Source of the DNA: Actinomycetota bacterium
GTDB taxonomy: Bacteria; Actinomycetota; Rubrobacteria; Rubrobacterales; Rubrobacteraceae
Assembly (NCBI GenBank): GCA_902812425.1
Contig: CADDZK010000002.1
Coordinates: forward strand, 1 to 36,468
Reading direction: 5' to 3'
Length of the DNA stretch: 36,468 nucleotides
Position 1 is the first letter of the stretch. Each line of letters begins with the position of its first letter. The notes beneath the pieces were generated by a model, which had not been told where the DNA came from, searched no databases, and worked only from the letters and a program-made list of their open reading frames with translations. The translations under genes were made by a program, and so were the position numbers. This document shows, piece by piece, positions 1-7,388 of this stretch.

Positions 1-399
1 TTCGTCGCCAACGAGACCGTCCAGGTAGTCACAGAGAGTCCCGAAATCCATCGGCGCGGCGAGCGTCTGCGCTACGTTCGGCTCGAAAAAGGTCACGACG
101 GCGAAAGGCGTCATCGTCCCCCCGTCGATAGCATAGGCCCGCCCGTCCGCCTTCACCTGGTAGAAGCTGCCGTCGAGAGCGATCATCTCACCGTCCAGCG
201 CGTTTAGAGTACCGAGGCCGAAATCCCCCCGGTCCTCGAGCTCGGCGAAGGTGACGTCGCCGTCATAGTTGCCGTCAAGCAAAGCCTCTATCGTCGATGT
301 CTGGAAGAGAGTGTGGTGAGGCAGCTCGGCTGCTCCGAGGTCCTGCTTCTTGAGGTACTCTACGTGCAGCGCGCCTACCAGCGCGGTGTCGATGGGCAT
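1..399 (-). CDS. budA: alpha-acetolactate decarboxylase, N-terminal 133 residues (cut by window edge)
   Basis: Converts (S)-2-acetolactate to (R)-acetoin and CO2 in the cytoplasm (EC 4.1.1.5), a step of acetoin/butanediol fermentation and overflow metabolism. Reading the minus strand from the ATG at 399 gives MPIDTALVGALHVEYL at the N-terminus, then HTLFQTSTIEALLDG and GDFGLGTLNALDGEMIALDG, which I recognise as the conserved first half of the BudA/AlsD family. The family is usually about 240 residues, so roughly the last 100 lie outside the window, including the zinc-binding histidines. An AGAGGAG ribosome binding site sits 4 nt before the ATG, which supports this start. The frame is open to base 1. 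Acetolactate synthase, its usual partner, is not in the window. Confidence 0.9.
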   Translation of the reverse strand, partial: MPIDTALVGALHVEYLKKQDLGAAELPHHTLFQTSTIEALLDGNYDGDVTFAELEDRGDFGLGTLNALDGEMIALDGSFYQVKADGRAYAIDGGTMTPFAVVTFFEPNVAQTLAAPMDFGTLCDYLDGLVGDE

Positions 400-497
400 A
401 TTACTCCTCTGAAATTAGCGGTTCGGGTAAGTGACCGCCTCGTGGCCTACCAGCCTCCCGTTGATCACGGGCTACATCCGCAAGCTACAAAAGAGAG

Positions 498-588
498 CGG
501 AGAGGGTGGGATTCGAACCCACGAGACGGCTTGACACCGCCTACGCGATTTCCAATCGCGCTCCTTCGGCCAACTCGGACACCTCTCC
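498..588 (-). tRNA. tRNA-Ser (anticodon GGA)
   Basis: The minus strand folds as a class II tRNA. The acceptor stem pairs GGAGAGG (588-582) with CCTCTCC (505-499), followed by discriminator G at 498. The anticodon stem GCGCGAT/ATCGCGT surrounds a TTGGAAA loop with anticodon GGA. There is a long variable arm, and the T loop is GGTTCGAATCC. The length is about 91 nt, as expected for serine tRNAs. CCA is not encoded (the next bases are CTC), so it must be added after transcription. Reads UCC/UCU serine codons. Confidence 0.95.
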
Positions 589-603
589 GGGGCGACGGGC
601 GAG

Positions 604-632
604 AGTTTACCAAAAAGCGAATCTGCTGCTAC
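604..632 (-). promoter_or_regulatory. possible promoter of tRNA-Ser
   Basis: On the minus strand an extended -10 (TGG followed by TAAACT, 609-604) lies 15 nt before the tRNA 5' end, with a weak -35 (GTAGCA, 632-627) 17 nt upstream. The -10 matches consensus at 4 of 6 bases and the -35 at only 3, so this is tentative. The tRNA could also be reached by read-through from the membrane-protein operon, which ends 69 nt upstream. Confidence 0.25.
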
Positions 633-657
633 CGGCGCAGGGGAACGCAGGGCGAAC

Positions 658-912
658 CTACTCCTCTGTCTCCGCGCTCTTCCTTTCGGCGGCGCGGACC
701 GCGTCGTGCAGGGCAAAGGCCGCGAAGAGTATCAGAGTCAGGGCCGAGATCGCGATCAGGGCTCCCCCTGTCCAGAGGTCGTTCTTGGTAGCGTCGATCC
801 AATCCTGTCCGACCTTCTGGTACTCGACGATGAACGGGGCCAGAAAGAGCCAGATCCCCGCGAAGAACGCGATGACGGTCGTGATGAGCCCGATCCTTGC
901 CTGAGGTGCCAT
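658..912 (-). CDS. small two-TM membrane protein, SPW-like (84 aa)
   Basis: An 84-residue protein with two hydrophobic helices (about residues 6-28 and 47-68) joined by a short polar loop and ending in a charged tail (RAAERKSAETEE). It shares a recognisable pattern with the protein encoded just upstream: LAPFxxxYQxxGxDWxDxT, then WTG and a second helix starting with IS. This resembles the SPW-repeat membrane proteins of actinobacteria, but the exact SPW triplet is absent, so the family call is tentative. Its ATG at 912 shares one base with the TAA stop of the upstream gene (TAATG), so translation is probably coupled. It is the last gene of the MarR - DHA2 - DHA2 operon. The function is unknown; a small accessory membrane protein for the exporters is only a guess. 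Confidence 0.65.
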   Translation of the reverse strand: MAPQARIGLITTVIAFFAGIWLFLAPFIVEYQKVGQDWIDATKNDLWTGGALIAISALTLILFAAFALHDAVRAAERKSAETEE

Positions 913-1370
913 TACCTCCTCACGCTCCCTTCTTCTCCGGCGCTGCGCGTCTGCTGAACGTTGTTGGGCGTGCCCGCGTGGGCTCCGTCACGCTCCCTGT
1001 CGCGCTCCTGCATGTCCTTGAGCATCGCCGTCAGTAGCGGCAACAGAATCTGCTCCATGTTGTTCTCGGAGCCGGTAGCATTGGCCCCCTGGTTGCCAGG
1101 GGCCTCCTGGGGCTGTCCGGCGGGGGTGGCGTACGGACGCGGCATGATACCGCGCCGGCGCAACTCCTCGACGAGTCCCGAAGCGTAGAGGATCAAACCG
1201 ATCACGGAGATGACCACGAGCGGTAGCCCGGTCCAGAAGTCCACGTAGGTAGGGTCGGCCCAATCTGCCCCCGAACCCTGGTAAGCGAGTGCGAAGGGGG
1301 CGAGCATCAGCCACGCCCCGACCAGGGCCGCGAGTAGCGCCCCGGCCGCCCCTATAACATACTTGGCCAC
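912..1370 (-). CDS. small two-TM membrane protein with acidic/polar tail, SPW-like (152 aa)
   Basis: A 152-residue paralogue of the following gene. The N-terminal 65 residues form two predicted membrane helices separated by LAPFALAYQGSGADWADPTY, and WTG precedes the second helix. The C-terminal half is a soluble low-complexity region rich in Q, N, G and A, containing a short amphipathic stretch (MEQILLPLLTAMLKDMQERDRE). The start is GTG at 1370; an AAGGAGAG site lies inside the last codons of the upstream transporter gene, whose TAA stop is 1 nt before the GTG, so the two are probably coupled. Function is unknown. Co-transcription with two DHA2 exporters and a MarR regulator suggests an envelope or stress-export setting. 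Confidence 0.65.
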   Translation of the reverse strand: MAKYVIGAAGALLAALVGAWLMLAPFALAYQGSGADWADPTYVDFWTGLPLVVISVIGLILYASGLVEELRRRGIMPRPYATPAGQPQEAPGNQGANATGSENNMEQILLPLLTAMLKDMQERDRERDGAHAGTPNNVQQTRSAGEEGSVRR

Positions 1371-1371
1371 T

Positions 1372-3069
1372 TTATTCTCTCCTTTCAGAACTGCCTGCGA
1401 GGTAGTTCATAAGTAGTGTGCGTGAGAGGGGTTTCAGTACCTCTTCCTTGGCCTTGAGCGCCCGTTCTGAGGCTTCACCTCCGGGCTCGACCAGTTCTGA
1501 GGCGGCTTCGATCAGGCACGGCGAATCGCCGCCTGTGCTCTCGATCCGGCGCGCCAGGTACGCGAGCACTACGCCGGCGAGCAACAGATCCCTCTCCTGA
1601 CCATTCGTCGATGGCGCCACGTCTTGTTGTGTTGCCGTCTCTTCGGCTGGCTGCCTCGGTCCCCTCACCAGGCTCGTAAAGACGCCGATCACGCAGGCCC
1701 CTGCGGCGAAGTAGAGCGCGTCGTGGATCGAGAGGATCAGGGCGTCACGCTGTACGAGCTGCTGTGGAACGTCGCCAGCGAGGTCACGTGCGTGATCCGA
1801 GATGCGGCTGGCGAGGATAGCGCCGCCTGCGGCGACCCCGAGGACCTGTCCCGTGATGCGCATCTGGGCCACCGTACTGGATGCCGTACCGAGCCTGGGA
1901 CGTGGCACGGAGCCGAGCACCGAGCTGTTGTTCGGGCTGCTGAAGAGCCCGAGACCGAGGCCGAGGACCACGAGGCGCCACACGATCCCGAAGCCCTCCG
2001 TCTGGGCATCTATCCGTGCCAGGGAGAGGGCTCCCAAGGCCATGATGGCGAGCCCCGTGGTCGAGAGAACCCTGCTCCCTATCCTGTCGGAGAGGGCGCC
2101 GCTAAGTGGCGAGACGACGAGCGTGGTGAGCGAGAGCGGCGTCAGGAGCAGCCCGGCCTGCAGAGCGGAGAAGTCCTGACCGCGCTGCAGGAAGAAGGGC
2201 ATCAGGAAGGTTGCGATGAACAGCGCGACGAAGGCTATGAGAAGGCTCACGTTCCCCGCGGAGAAAGCTCGTATCGTGAAGAGCCCGAGGTCGAACATCG
2301 GCTGGCGCACCCTCGACTCCGTCAGGACGAAGACAAGTCCAAATACGGCGAAGGCTGCGAGAAGGCCGAGTACGGCGGGGCTGTCCCAACCCCAGTCCTC
2401 GCCCTCGACCAGGGCAAGGAGCAAAGAGAAGAGCGTTATCCCGATCAGGACCGCGCCAGCGACGTCGAAGCGCTGATTCGTGTCGCGGCGTCCTGCGGGG
2501 AGGACCCTCCAGGCCCAGAGGAGACCGAACAGCCCCACGGGTACGTTGATAAAGAAGATCCAACGCCACGAGGCCCACTCCGTCAGGATGCCGCCGAGCG
2601 TCGGCCCTAGAGTGAGGCCGATGGAGATGCTGATCACGTTCAAGCCCAGAGCCTTGCCCCGCTCGGAAGGGGCGAAGGTGGAGGCGATGAGCGCGGGTGC
2701 TACGGCCTGTATCATGGCGAACCCTATGCCCTGGAGCACCCTGACGGCGGTGAGCTGGCCGACGTCGAGGGCGAGGCCGCACAGGACGCTCGCCACCGTA
2801 AAGACGGCGAAGCCGCCGATGTAGACGCGCCTGTAGCCGATCACGTCGCCGAGGCGCCCGAAGGTCAGAAGGAGGCTCCCTGCAGTAAGCAGATAGGCGA
2901 CGACAATCCACTCGATCTCCGAGATTCCGACCCCGAAGTCGTCGGCTATGGTAGGCAGCGAGATGTTGACGATGCTGCCGCTCAGGGTGCTTATGAAGGT
3001 TCCCACGGAGACGGCCGAGAGCACGAACCACTTCCGGCTCTCCACGGAGTTATCCTGCCCGACCATCAC
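1372..3069 (-). CDS. MFS transporter, DHA2 (EmrB/QacA, 14-TM) family with C-terminal extension
   Basis: Proton-driven multidrug or metabolite exporter of the inner membrane. The 565-residue protein shows MFS motif A (GRLGDVIGYRR), motif C (GPTLGGILTEWASWRW) and enough hydrophobic segments for 14 helices, as in DHA2 members. Residues from about 493 form a soluble extension (RDLLLAGVVLAYLARRIES, then GDSPxLIxAA) not part of the normal DHA2 fold and closely matched in the next exporter. The start is GTG 3069, or ATG 3066; GAGGAG lies 8 nt before the GTG, which favours it. The gene follows the second DHA2 gene by 48 nt. The substrate cannot be read from the sequence. The MarR gene at the head of the operon suggests control by small aromatic or phenolic ligands. 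Confidence 0.88.
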   Translation of the reverse strand: MMVGQDNSVESRKWFVLSAVSVGTFISTLSGSIVNISLPTIADDFGVGISEIEWIVVAYLLTAGSLLLTFGRLGDVIGYRRVYIGGFAVFTVASVLCGLALDVGQLTAVRVLQGIGFAMIQAVAPALIASTFAPSERGKALGLNVISISIGLTLGPTLGGILTEWASWRWIFFINVPVGLFGLLWAWRVLPAGRRDTNQRFDVAGAVLIGITLFSLLLALVEGEDWGWDSPAVLGLLAAFAVFGLVFVLTESRVRQPMFDLGLFTIRAFSAGNVSLLIAFVALFIATFLMPFFLQRGQDFSALQAGLLLTPLSLTTLVVSPLSGALSDRIGSRVLSTTGLAIMALGALSLARIDAQTEGFGIVWRLVVLGLGLGLFSSPNNSSVLGSVPRPRLGTASSTVAQMRITGQVLGVAAGGAILASRISDHARDLAGDVPQQLVQRDALILSIHDALYFAAGACVIGVFTSLVRGPRQPAEETATQQDVAPSTNGQERDLLLAGVVLAYLARRIESTGGDSPCLIEAASELVEPGGEASERALKAKEEVLKPLSRTLLMNYLAGSSERRE

Positions 3070-3117
3070 CCGTTCTTCTCCTCTAAAACTTCTGGAAACC
3101 CGGCGATCTCCGACGCG

Positions 3118-4989
3118 TTACTCCTGCGAGCCCTTCCCATCCGAAGATAGGCCGTTCGCGCCGTTGCGCTCCACGCTCGTGCTCAGGGCTTCGAGAGCCA
3201 TGGGCCTGAGGACCCTATGAACCGCGAGCTGGGCACGCTCTTTCTGCGAACCATCGGCGTTGGGGACGAGATCCGCGGCGGCGGAGATCAGGTTCGGAGA
3301 GTCGCCGTTGGCGCTCTCGATGCGCCTGGCGAGGTACTCGAGGGCGATCCCCGTCGCGAGCTTGTCCCTATCGGTACCGTTCCCGGCTACGGGCGCCGCC
3401 GCTCCCCTCGCGCCGGGCTCGCTGATACGGATGTTCTTCATCAACAGGGCCGCGACTATGGCGAAGATCACGGCGACGAGGGTGAAGACGAAGCCGTCGT
3501 GTATGGAGTCAGAGAGGCCCTGGCGGGCGACGTGCAGGATCTGCGCCACCAGCTGCTGCCCGCCGGGGAAGGCCGAGGCGACGCGGTCGAGGGCGTTACG
3601 CGCCTGATCGCTCACAAGAGCGTTCGGGTCTTTGAGGGCGTTTATGAGTCGGCCCGGGGCCTGCGGAGGGGCGCTGTTCTTCAGGTGGTCAGCGTAACCC
3701 TTGGTGACGAGCGAGCCTATGACCGCAGTCCCGACCGTCGACCCCACGGACCGGATGAACTGCGTGGCCGAGGTGGCGACGCCGAGGAGCCTCTTCTCGA
3801 CCGTGCTCTGGACGGCGAGGGTGGCCGACGGCATGAGCGGTCCGAGCCCGAGGCCCGTTACCATGAGGTAGAGCGCGACGGTCCTCTGGGTGGAGCCGAC
3901 GTCCAGCGTCGTCAGCAGGTAGACACCGATGGACATCACTATCGCCCCGGCGATCATAAACGGCTTTATGCGCTTTACGCGGGCTATGATCTGGCCGCAG
4001 ATGACCCCCATGGCCGTCATCGTGAGGACGAGCGGCGTGAGCACCGTCCCCGAGCCCGTCGCGGTCTTTCCGAGGACACCCTGCACGAAGAGCGGGGTGT
4101 AGAGGATGATCCCGAACATCCCGATACCGACCATGAACATGAGCAGCGCCGCCGAGCTGAAGACCCTGCTCTTGAACAGGGCGAGCGGTATGACGGGCTC
4201 GGTGGCCTTGAGCTCTATGGGGATGAAGACGGCGAGTAGTACGGCGGCGACCACGAACCCGATGATGACGCGCGTGGCATCCCAGTCGTAGCCCTCGCCG
4301 ACCCACGAGAGCGAGAGCAGCAGTGCGACGACCGAGGCCGTTATCGTGGCGGCCCCGAGGTAATCTATCTTCACCCCGAAGCGCCTCGCGCCCTGGTGGA
4401 GCACTATGGGCAGCGCGAACAGGGAGAAGACGCCGAGCGGCAAGTTTATGTAGAAGACCCACCGCCAGGAGATGTTATCCGTGATCCACCCCCCCAGCGT
4501 AGGACCTATGACGCTCGTGAGCGCGAAGACGCTGAAGAAGACACCCTGATACTTCGCCCTGCGCGCAGGGTCGGGGAATATATCAGCGACCGATGTGAAT
4601 ATGTTGGAGAAGATCATGCCGGCACCGAGCCCCTGCAAACCCCTGAAGAGTATGAGCTCGGTCATCCCCCAGGCAGCCCCGCAGAGCGCGCTCGCCGCCA
4701 GAAAGATCGCCACCCCGGCGATGATGAACCACTTGCGCCCGTAGATGTCCCCGAGCTTGCCTATGACGGGGATCATGGAGGTCGATGCGAGAAGATACGC
4801 CGTCGTGACCCAGGCGTAGTGCTCGAACCCGTTGAGGTCGGCGATTATCTTGGGTAACGCCGTCCCTACTACCGTCTGATCGAGCGCCACGAGAAATAGC
4901 GCGAGCATGAGCCCCGCCACAGCGAGCACGGTCTCCCTTCGCCCCGGCTGCTCGACCTGCGGTCTCACCCTAGAAACGTTCGCGCTCAT
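3118..4989 (-). CDS. MFS transporter, DHA2 (EmrB/QacA, 14-TM) family with C-terminal extension
   Basis: Second DHA2-type exporter, 623 residues. Visible motifs are LDQTVVGTALPKI in helix 1 (typical of the family), GKLGDIYGRKWF (motif A), and GPTLGGWITDNISWRWVFYI (motif C and the following loop). A periplasmic loop of about 90 residues lies before the last helix. From about residue 541 it carries the same soluble tail as its neighbour: RDKLATGIALEYLARRIES, GDSPNLISAA, ERAQLAVHRVLRP. The ATG at 4989 is 49 nt from the MarR stop, so the two probably share the MarR promoter. Two full 14-TM exporters in one operon usually indicates duplication rather than a heterodimer. The substrate is unknown. 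Confidence 0.9.
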   Translation of the reverse strand: MSANVSRVRPQVEQPGRRETVLAVAGLMLALFLVALDQTVVGTALPKIIADLNGFEHYAWVTTAYLLASTSMIPVIGKLGDIYGRKWFIIAGVAIFLAASALCGAAWGMTELILFRGLQGLGAGMIFSNIFTSVADIFPDPARRAKYQGVFFSVFALTSVIGPTLGGWITDNISWRWVFYINLPLGVFSLFALPIVLHQGARRFGVKIDYLGAATITASVVALLLSLSWVGEGYDWDATRVIIGFVVAAVLLAVFIPIELKATEPVIPLALFKSRVFSSAALLMFMVGIGMFGIILYTPLFVQGVLGKTATGSGTVLTPLVLTMTAMGVICGQIIARVKRIKPFMIAGAIVMSIGVYLLTTLDVGSTQRTVALYLMVTGLGLGPLMPSATLAVQSTVEKRLLGVATSATQFIRSVGSTVGTAVIGSLVTKGYADHLKNSAPPQAPGRLINALKDPNALVSDQARNALDRVASAFPGGQQLVAQILHVARQGLSDSIHDGFVFTLVAVIFAIVAALLMKNIRISEPGARGAAAPVAGNGTDRDKLATGIALEYLARRIESANGDSPNLISAAADLVPNADGSQKERAQLAVHRVLRPMALEALSTSVERNGANGLSSDGKGSQE

Positions 4990-5038
4990 CCCCGTCTCCC
5001 TCTGATAAAAATCTCATAACTCCGATGATCCTCAAGCC

Positions 5039-5479
5039 CTACTTCATCGCCTCAGCGAGGAGACCGAGCATCCGCCTCAGTTCCTCGAACTCTTCCTCGC
5101 TCAACACGCTGTGGACCCTGCGCCTGAGCTGGTCGTTGATCTCGGGTAGCCTCCCGAGAACCTTTCTTCCCTCTTCCGTCAGATACATCCGCATAACACG
5201 GTTGTCCTCGACGTCGCGCTCCCTCCGGATCAAGCCGTCACTCTCAAGCGACTGGGCCGTCCTCGTGACCCGCGAAGGGTCCATCTCGTACTCCTGCGTG
5301 AACTCACCCTGGCTCAGGCCATCCCTCCGACCCAAGACCGTGAGCAGAAACCACTTCATGCCCCCGACCCCGGACTCCCGCTCTATCGTCGTTACCATCC
5401 GCTTGAACGCCAGCGCGAGCGAGGGCAATACAGGGTGAACCCCCTGCAAAACCTCTTCCCGACTGCGACCCTCTACCAT
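5039..5479 (-). CDS. MarR-family transcriptional regulator
   Basis: A 146-residue winged-helix dimeric regulator. The N-terminal dimerisation helix is followed by the DNA-recognition region (LSQGEFTQEYEMDPSRVTRTAQSL), then the wing (RERDVEDNRVMRMYLTEEGRKVL) with the DxRxxxxxLTxxG pattern diagnostic of MarR proteins. A C-terminal helix completes the dimer interface. It starts at the ATG at 5479 and is the first gene of the exporter operon, so it probably represses itself and the two DHA2 exporters until a ligand binds. The spaced direct repeats in the promoter just upstream are the likely operator. Confidence 0.9.
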   Translation of the reverse strand: MVEGRSREEVLQGVHPVLPSLALAFKRMVTTIERESGVGGMKWFLLTVLGRRDGLSQGEFTQEYEMDPSRVTRTAQSLESDGLIRRERDVEDNRVMRMYLTEEGRKVLGRLPEINDQLRRRVHSVLSEEEFEELRRMLGLLAEAMK

Positions 5480-5512
5480 TCTCTGTCCTCTGCTGAATAC
5501 ATGACCCGGATG

Positions 5513-5540
5513 AGTCTATGTCCGATCTTTGCAGTTTCAA
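5513..5540 (-). promoter_or_regulatory. predicted promoter of the MarR/DHA2 operon
   Basis: On the minus strand TTGAAA (5540-5535) and TAGACT (5518-5513) are separated by 16 nt, which would start transcription near 5506, about 27 nt before the MarR ATG. The -35 matches consensus at 5 of 6 positions and the -10 at 4. The 179-bp gap between MarR and the dienelactone hydrolase gene is otherwise non-coding. Confidence 0.45.
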
Positions 5541-5565
5541 CCTTTGCATGTGAAAATATTGTGAA
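5527..5565. repeat. two pairs of short direct repeats overlapping the MarR promoter (candidate operators)
   Basis: On the plus strand CTTTGCA occurs at 5527-5533 and again at 5542-5548 (15 bp apart, flanking the -35), and TGTGAA occurs at 5549-5554 and 5560-5565 (11 bp, one helical turn, apart). The cluster is AT-rich in a GC-rich region. The position on and upstream of the -35 fits repressor or activator sites; MarR itself is the obvious candidate binder, but this is inference. Confidence 0.4.
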
Positions 5566-5658
5566 GCAGTTCACTCGCTATCGAGGATTAATCTTCCCGG
5601 GTTGATTCCGTCGCTCCGGAGGCGGGATGGAGCGGCGTCGCGGGCGGTCCCTGGCGGG

Positions 5659-6360
5659 CTATTGGCGGTCCTGTCCTCCCCGTGCTACGTGCTCCTCGAA
5701 GAAGGCCAGGGTGCGTTGCCAGGCGTCCTCTGAGGCGGCAGGGTCGTAGGTCCTGCCCCTGCCGTTGAAGAACGAGTGCCTCGCCCCTGTGTATACCTTG
5801 ATATCCCGTGGGATGCCGTGGCTGGCAAGCTCGGCGTCGAGCCTGCGCCCTGACCTCGCGGTGAAGTCCTTCTCGGGGTAGGAGCCGACCACGGGGCAGG
5901 AACGGGCGACGGCGGAGAGAGGGCGAGGGTTCGTGCCGTAGAATGGTGCTATAGCTTTCAGCCTGTCGTCCGTACAGGCCCAGGCGATGGCGAAGCCCCC
6001 GCCCATACAGAAGCCGATGGTCCCGATGCGCTCCCCGTCCACGGAGGGTTGCTCGGAGAGGACGCCGAGGGCCGCCTTCAGGTCACCGACACCGTAGCGT
6101 TCCGGGTTTCCTCGGAGCATACCAGCCATAAAGCGGGCCATACTCACGGCGCGGTTACGTCCGGCAAACAGGTCCACTGCGAATGCGACGTAGCCCTCAT
6201 CTGCGAAGCGGCGTGAGATCTCCTTTATATTCTCGTTCAGGCCGAAGGCTCCGTGGATCACGACGGCACCGGGGAAAGGTCCATCGCCCTCGCGACGGGC
6301 CAGGTAGCCTTCGAGATGGTCTCTCTCGCCCTGAAACGAGACGGTCCGCGTGGTGGACAA
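5659..6360 (-). CDS. dienelactone hydrolase family protein (alpha/beta hydrolase)
   Basis: A 233-residue cytosolic hydrolase of the dienelactone hydrolase family, whose members open lactone or ester bonds with a Cys-Asp-His triad. The triad is visible: Cys118 in GFCMGGG (nucleophile elbow), Asp165 in PEKDFT and His195 in GARHSFFN. The oxyanion region VVIHGAFGLNENI and the lid sequence AVDLFAGRN are also typical. The start appears to be TTG at 6360, 5 nt after the stop of the broken rhodanese gene; no strong ribosome binding site is visible. Real substrates of such proteins are often unknown; the chlorocatechol pathway is not implied because no partner genes are present. Confidence 0.85.
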   Translation of the reverse strand: MSTTRTVSFQGERDHLEGYLARREGDGPFPGAVVIHGAFGLNENIKEISRRFADEGYVAFAVDLFAGRNRAVSMARFMAGMLRGNPERYGVGDLKAALGVLSEQPSVDGERIGTIGFCMGGGFAIAWACTDDRLKAIAPFYGTNPRPLSAVARSCPVVGSYPEKDFTARSGRRLDAELASHGIPRDIKVYTGARHSFFNGRGRTYDPAASEDAWQRTLAFFEEHVARGGQDRQ

Positions 6361-6365
6361 TCTAC

Positions 6366-6681
6366 TCAGCCGCTCTCGGTCGGGTAGCCTGCGCTGATCC
6401 AGTCCTCCTTGCCGCCCTCGTGGTCGAAGGCGTTCTCGTAACCCATGGCCATCAGCTCACGGACGACCCGCGTCGAGGAGTGTCAGTTGAAGTTCGAACA
6501 GTAGGCGACTACCTCCGTGCTCCTGTCCGGCAGGAGGCCGGGTCACGTCCATGTCCTCGAAGCGAATCGCGTCAGGCAGGTGTTCGTGCTGGTAGGACGC
6601 CTCCGAGAGCACTTCGAGCAGGACGAACTCCTCGCCACGGTCGATCTTCTCTTTCAAGTCTTCGCGGCTTATCGTCTTCAC
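6366..6681 (-). pseudogene. rhodanese-like domain protein, broken by a frameshift and an internal stop
   Basis: Rhodanese folds carry sulfur on an active-site Cys. The GTG at 6681 (TAGTG overlap with the upstream stop) opens MKTISREDLKEKIDRGEEF, then SYQHEHLPDAIRFEDMD, a clear rhodanese N-terminal half. After DMD the frame slips by one base near 6536-6545. In the next frame it continues as LPDRSTEVVAYCSNFN, an in-frame TGA at about 6482-6484, then HSSTRVVRELMAMGYENAF and HEGGKEDWISAGYP, ending at a TGA at 6366-6368. The catalytic-loop Cys of YCSNFN is present, but the next expected Cys codon (TGC) is TGA. Two independent lesions make this a pseudogene unless both are sequencing errors. Translation of the first 74 residues alone would lack the active site. 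Confidence 0.8.
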
Positions 6682-7154
6682 TATGCTCCTCTCTTTCTGT
6701 GCGGCGCCAGCGGGTGCAGTACGAGGAGTGGGATCTCCCTGTCCGTCTTTCTCTGGTAGTTGTCGTAACCCGGATATATCTCGACCATCTTCTGCCAGAC
6801 GTGGGCCTTCTCCTCGGGCTCAGCCACTTCCTCGGCCCTCACCCACACCTCGCGGTCCCCGATCTCGACGGTAGCTTCGGGGTTGGCTTTAAGGTTCAGG
6901 TACCACGCTGGATGCCTAGGCGCACCGCCATTCGAGGCGATGAGTATGAAATCATCGCCGTCCGTGGCGTACACGAGCGGGGTCGTGCGGCGCTGTCCAC
7001 TCTTGCGCCCCGTAGTATTGAGGAGAAGCACAGGCGCTCCGAACATCTTCCCCCAGAGACGCCCGTCGGAGGAGCGGTAGATGGAAGAATGGAGCTTTCC
7101 CGCGCCCCTTCCTATCGCGTTTCGGGCTCTCCATGCCAGGCTAGCCACGGCCAT
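6681..7154 (-). CDS. deazaflavin (F420)-dependent nitroreductase-family oxidoreductase
   Basis: A 157-residue split-beta-barrel protein of the DUF385/Ddn type, which uses F420H2 (or in some relatives other flavins) to reduce quinones and other small molecules. Supporting motifs are LLLNTTGRKSGQRRTTPLVY, DGDDFILIASNGGAPRHPAW and LNLKANPEATVEI, the standard signature of this family. The ATG at 7154 is preceded by AGGA at a 6-nt spacing; a TTG at 7172 in the same frame is possible but less well supported. The stop shares a base with the following rhodanese GTG. F420 biosynthesis genes are not in the window, so cofactor use is taken from family knowledge. Confidence 0.88.
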   Translation of the reverse strand: MAVASLAWRARNAIGRGAGKLHSSIYRSSDGRLWGKMFGAPVLLLNTTGRKSGQRRTTPLVYATDGDDFILIASNGGAPRHPAWYLNLKANPEATVEIGDREVWVRAEEVAEPEEKAHVWQKMVEIYPGYDNYQRKTDREIPLLVLHPLAPHRKRGA

Positions 7155-7177
7155 CCCCTTTCCTGAGATCAACTATA

Positions 7178-7388
7178 TTATCCCGCCTTCTCGGCGCGCC
7201 TAAGGCCGAAGACGGCCCAGATGGCGAGTACGAATACGAGGGCGGCGCTCACGGTAAAGGCGAACGCGACGTTCGTCGGGTCGCCCGCCAGAAAGCCCCT
7301 GGCGGCTTCGAGTATGGCGGTGAAAGGGTTCAGGCGGGCGTGGAGCGGCTTGCGATCGCCAGTACCTGAGTCAGGAACGAAGAGGCTA
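7178..7388 (-). pseudogene. remnant of an ABC-2 type permease (DrrB-like C-terminus)
   Basis: Only the last 55-70 residues of a DrrB-like ABC export permease remain. The final stretch NPFTAILEAARGFLAG, a last membrane helix (VAFAFTVSAALVFVLAIWAV) and FGLRRAEKAG, ending at the TAA at 7178-7180, match the normal family C-terminus. Just before it, SLFVP resembles the conserved SSAFVP loop, but the stretch between is out of register: a second frame reads TQVLAIAS there. So at least one further indel is present. The ATPase remnant ends at 7389, leaving no room for the roughly 200 N-terminal residues and five helices. The gene cannot make a permease. Confidence 0.75.

Noticed and set aside
1624-2610. 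Open frame on the plus strand opposite the first DHA2 exporter.
   Set aside because: Charged low-complexity translation typical of antisense to membrane-protein genes; no motif.
6482-6484. Selenocysteine at the TGA in the rhodanese gene (TGA at an expected Cys codon).
   Set aside because: A separate frameshift lies upstream, the position is not the catalytic Cys (which is intact in YCSNFN), and no SECIS-like hairpin is evident just after it. Decay or sequence error is simpler.
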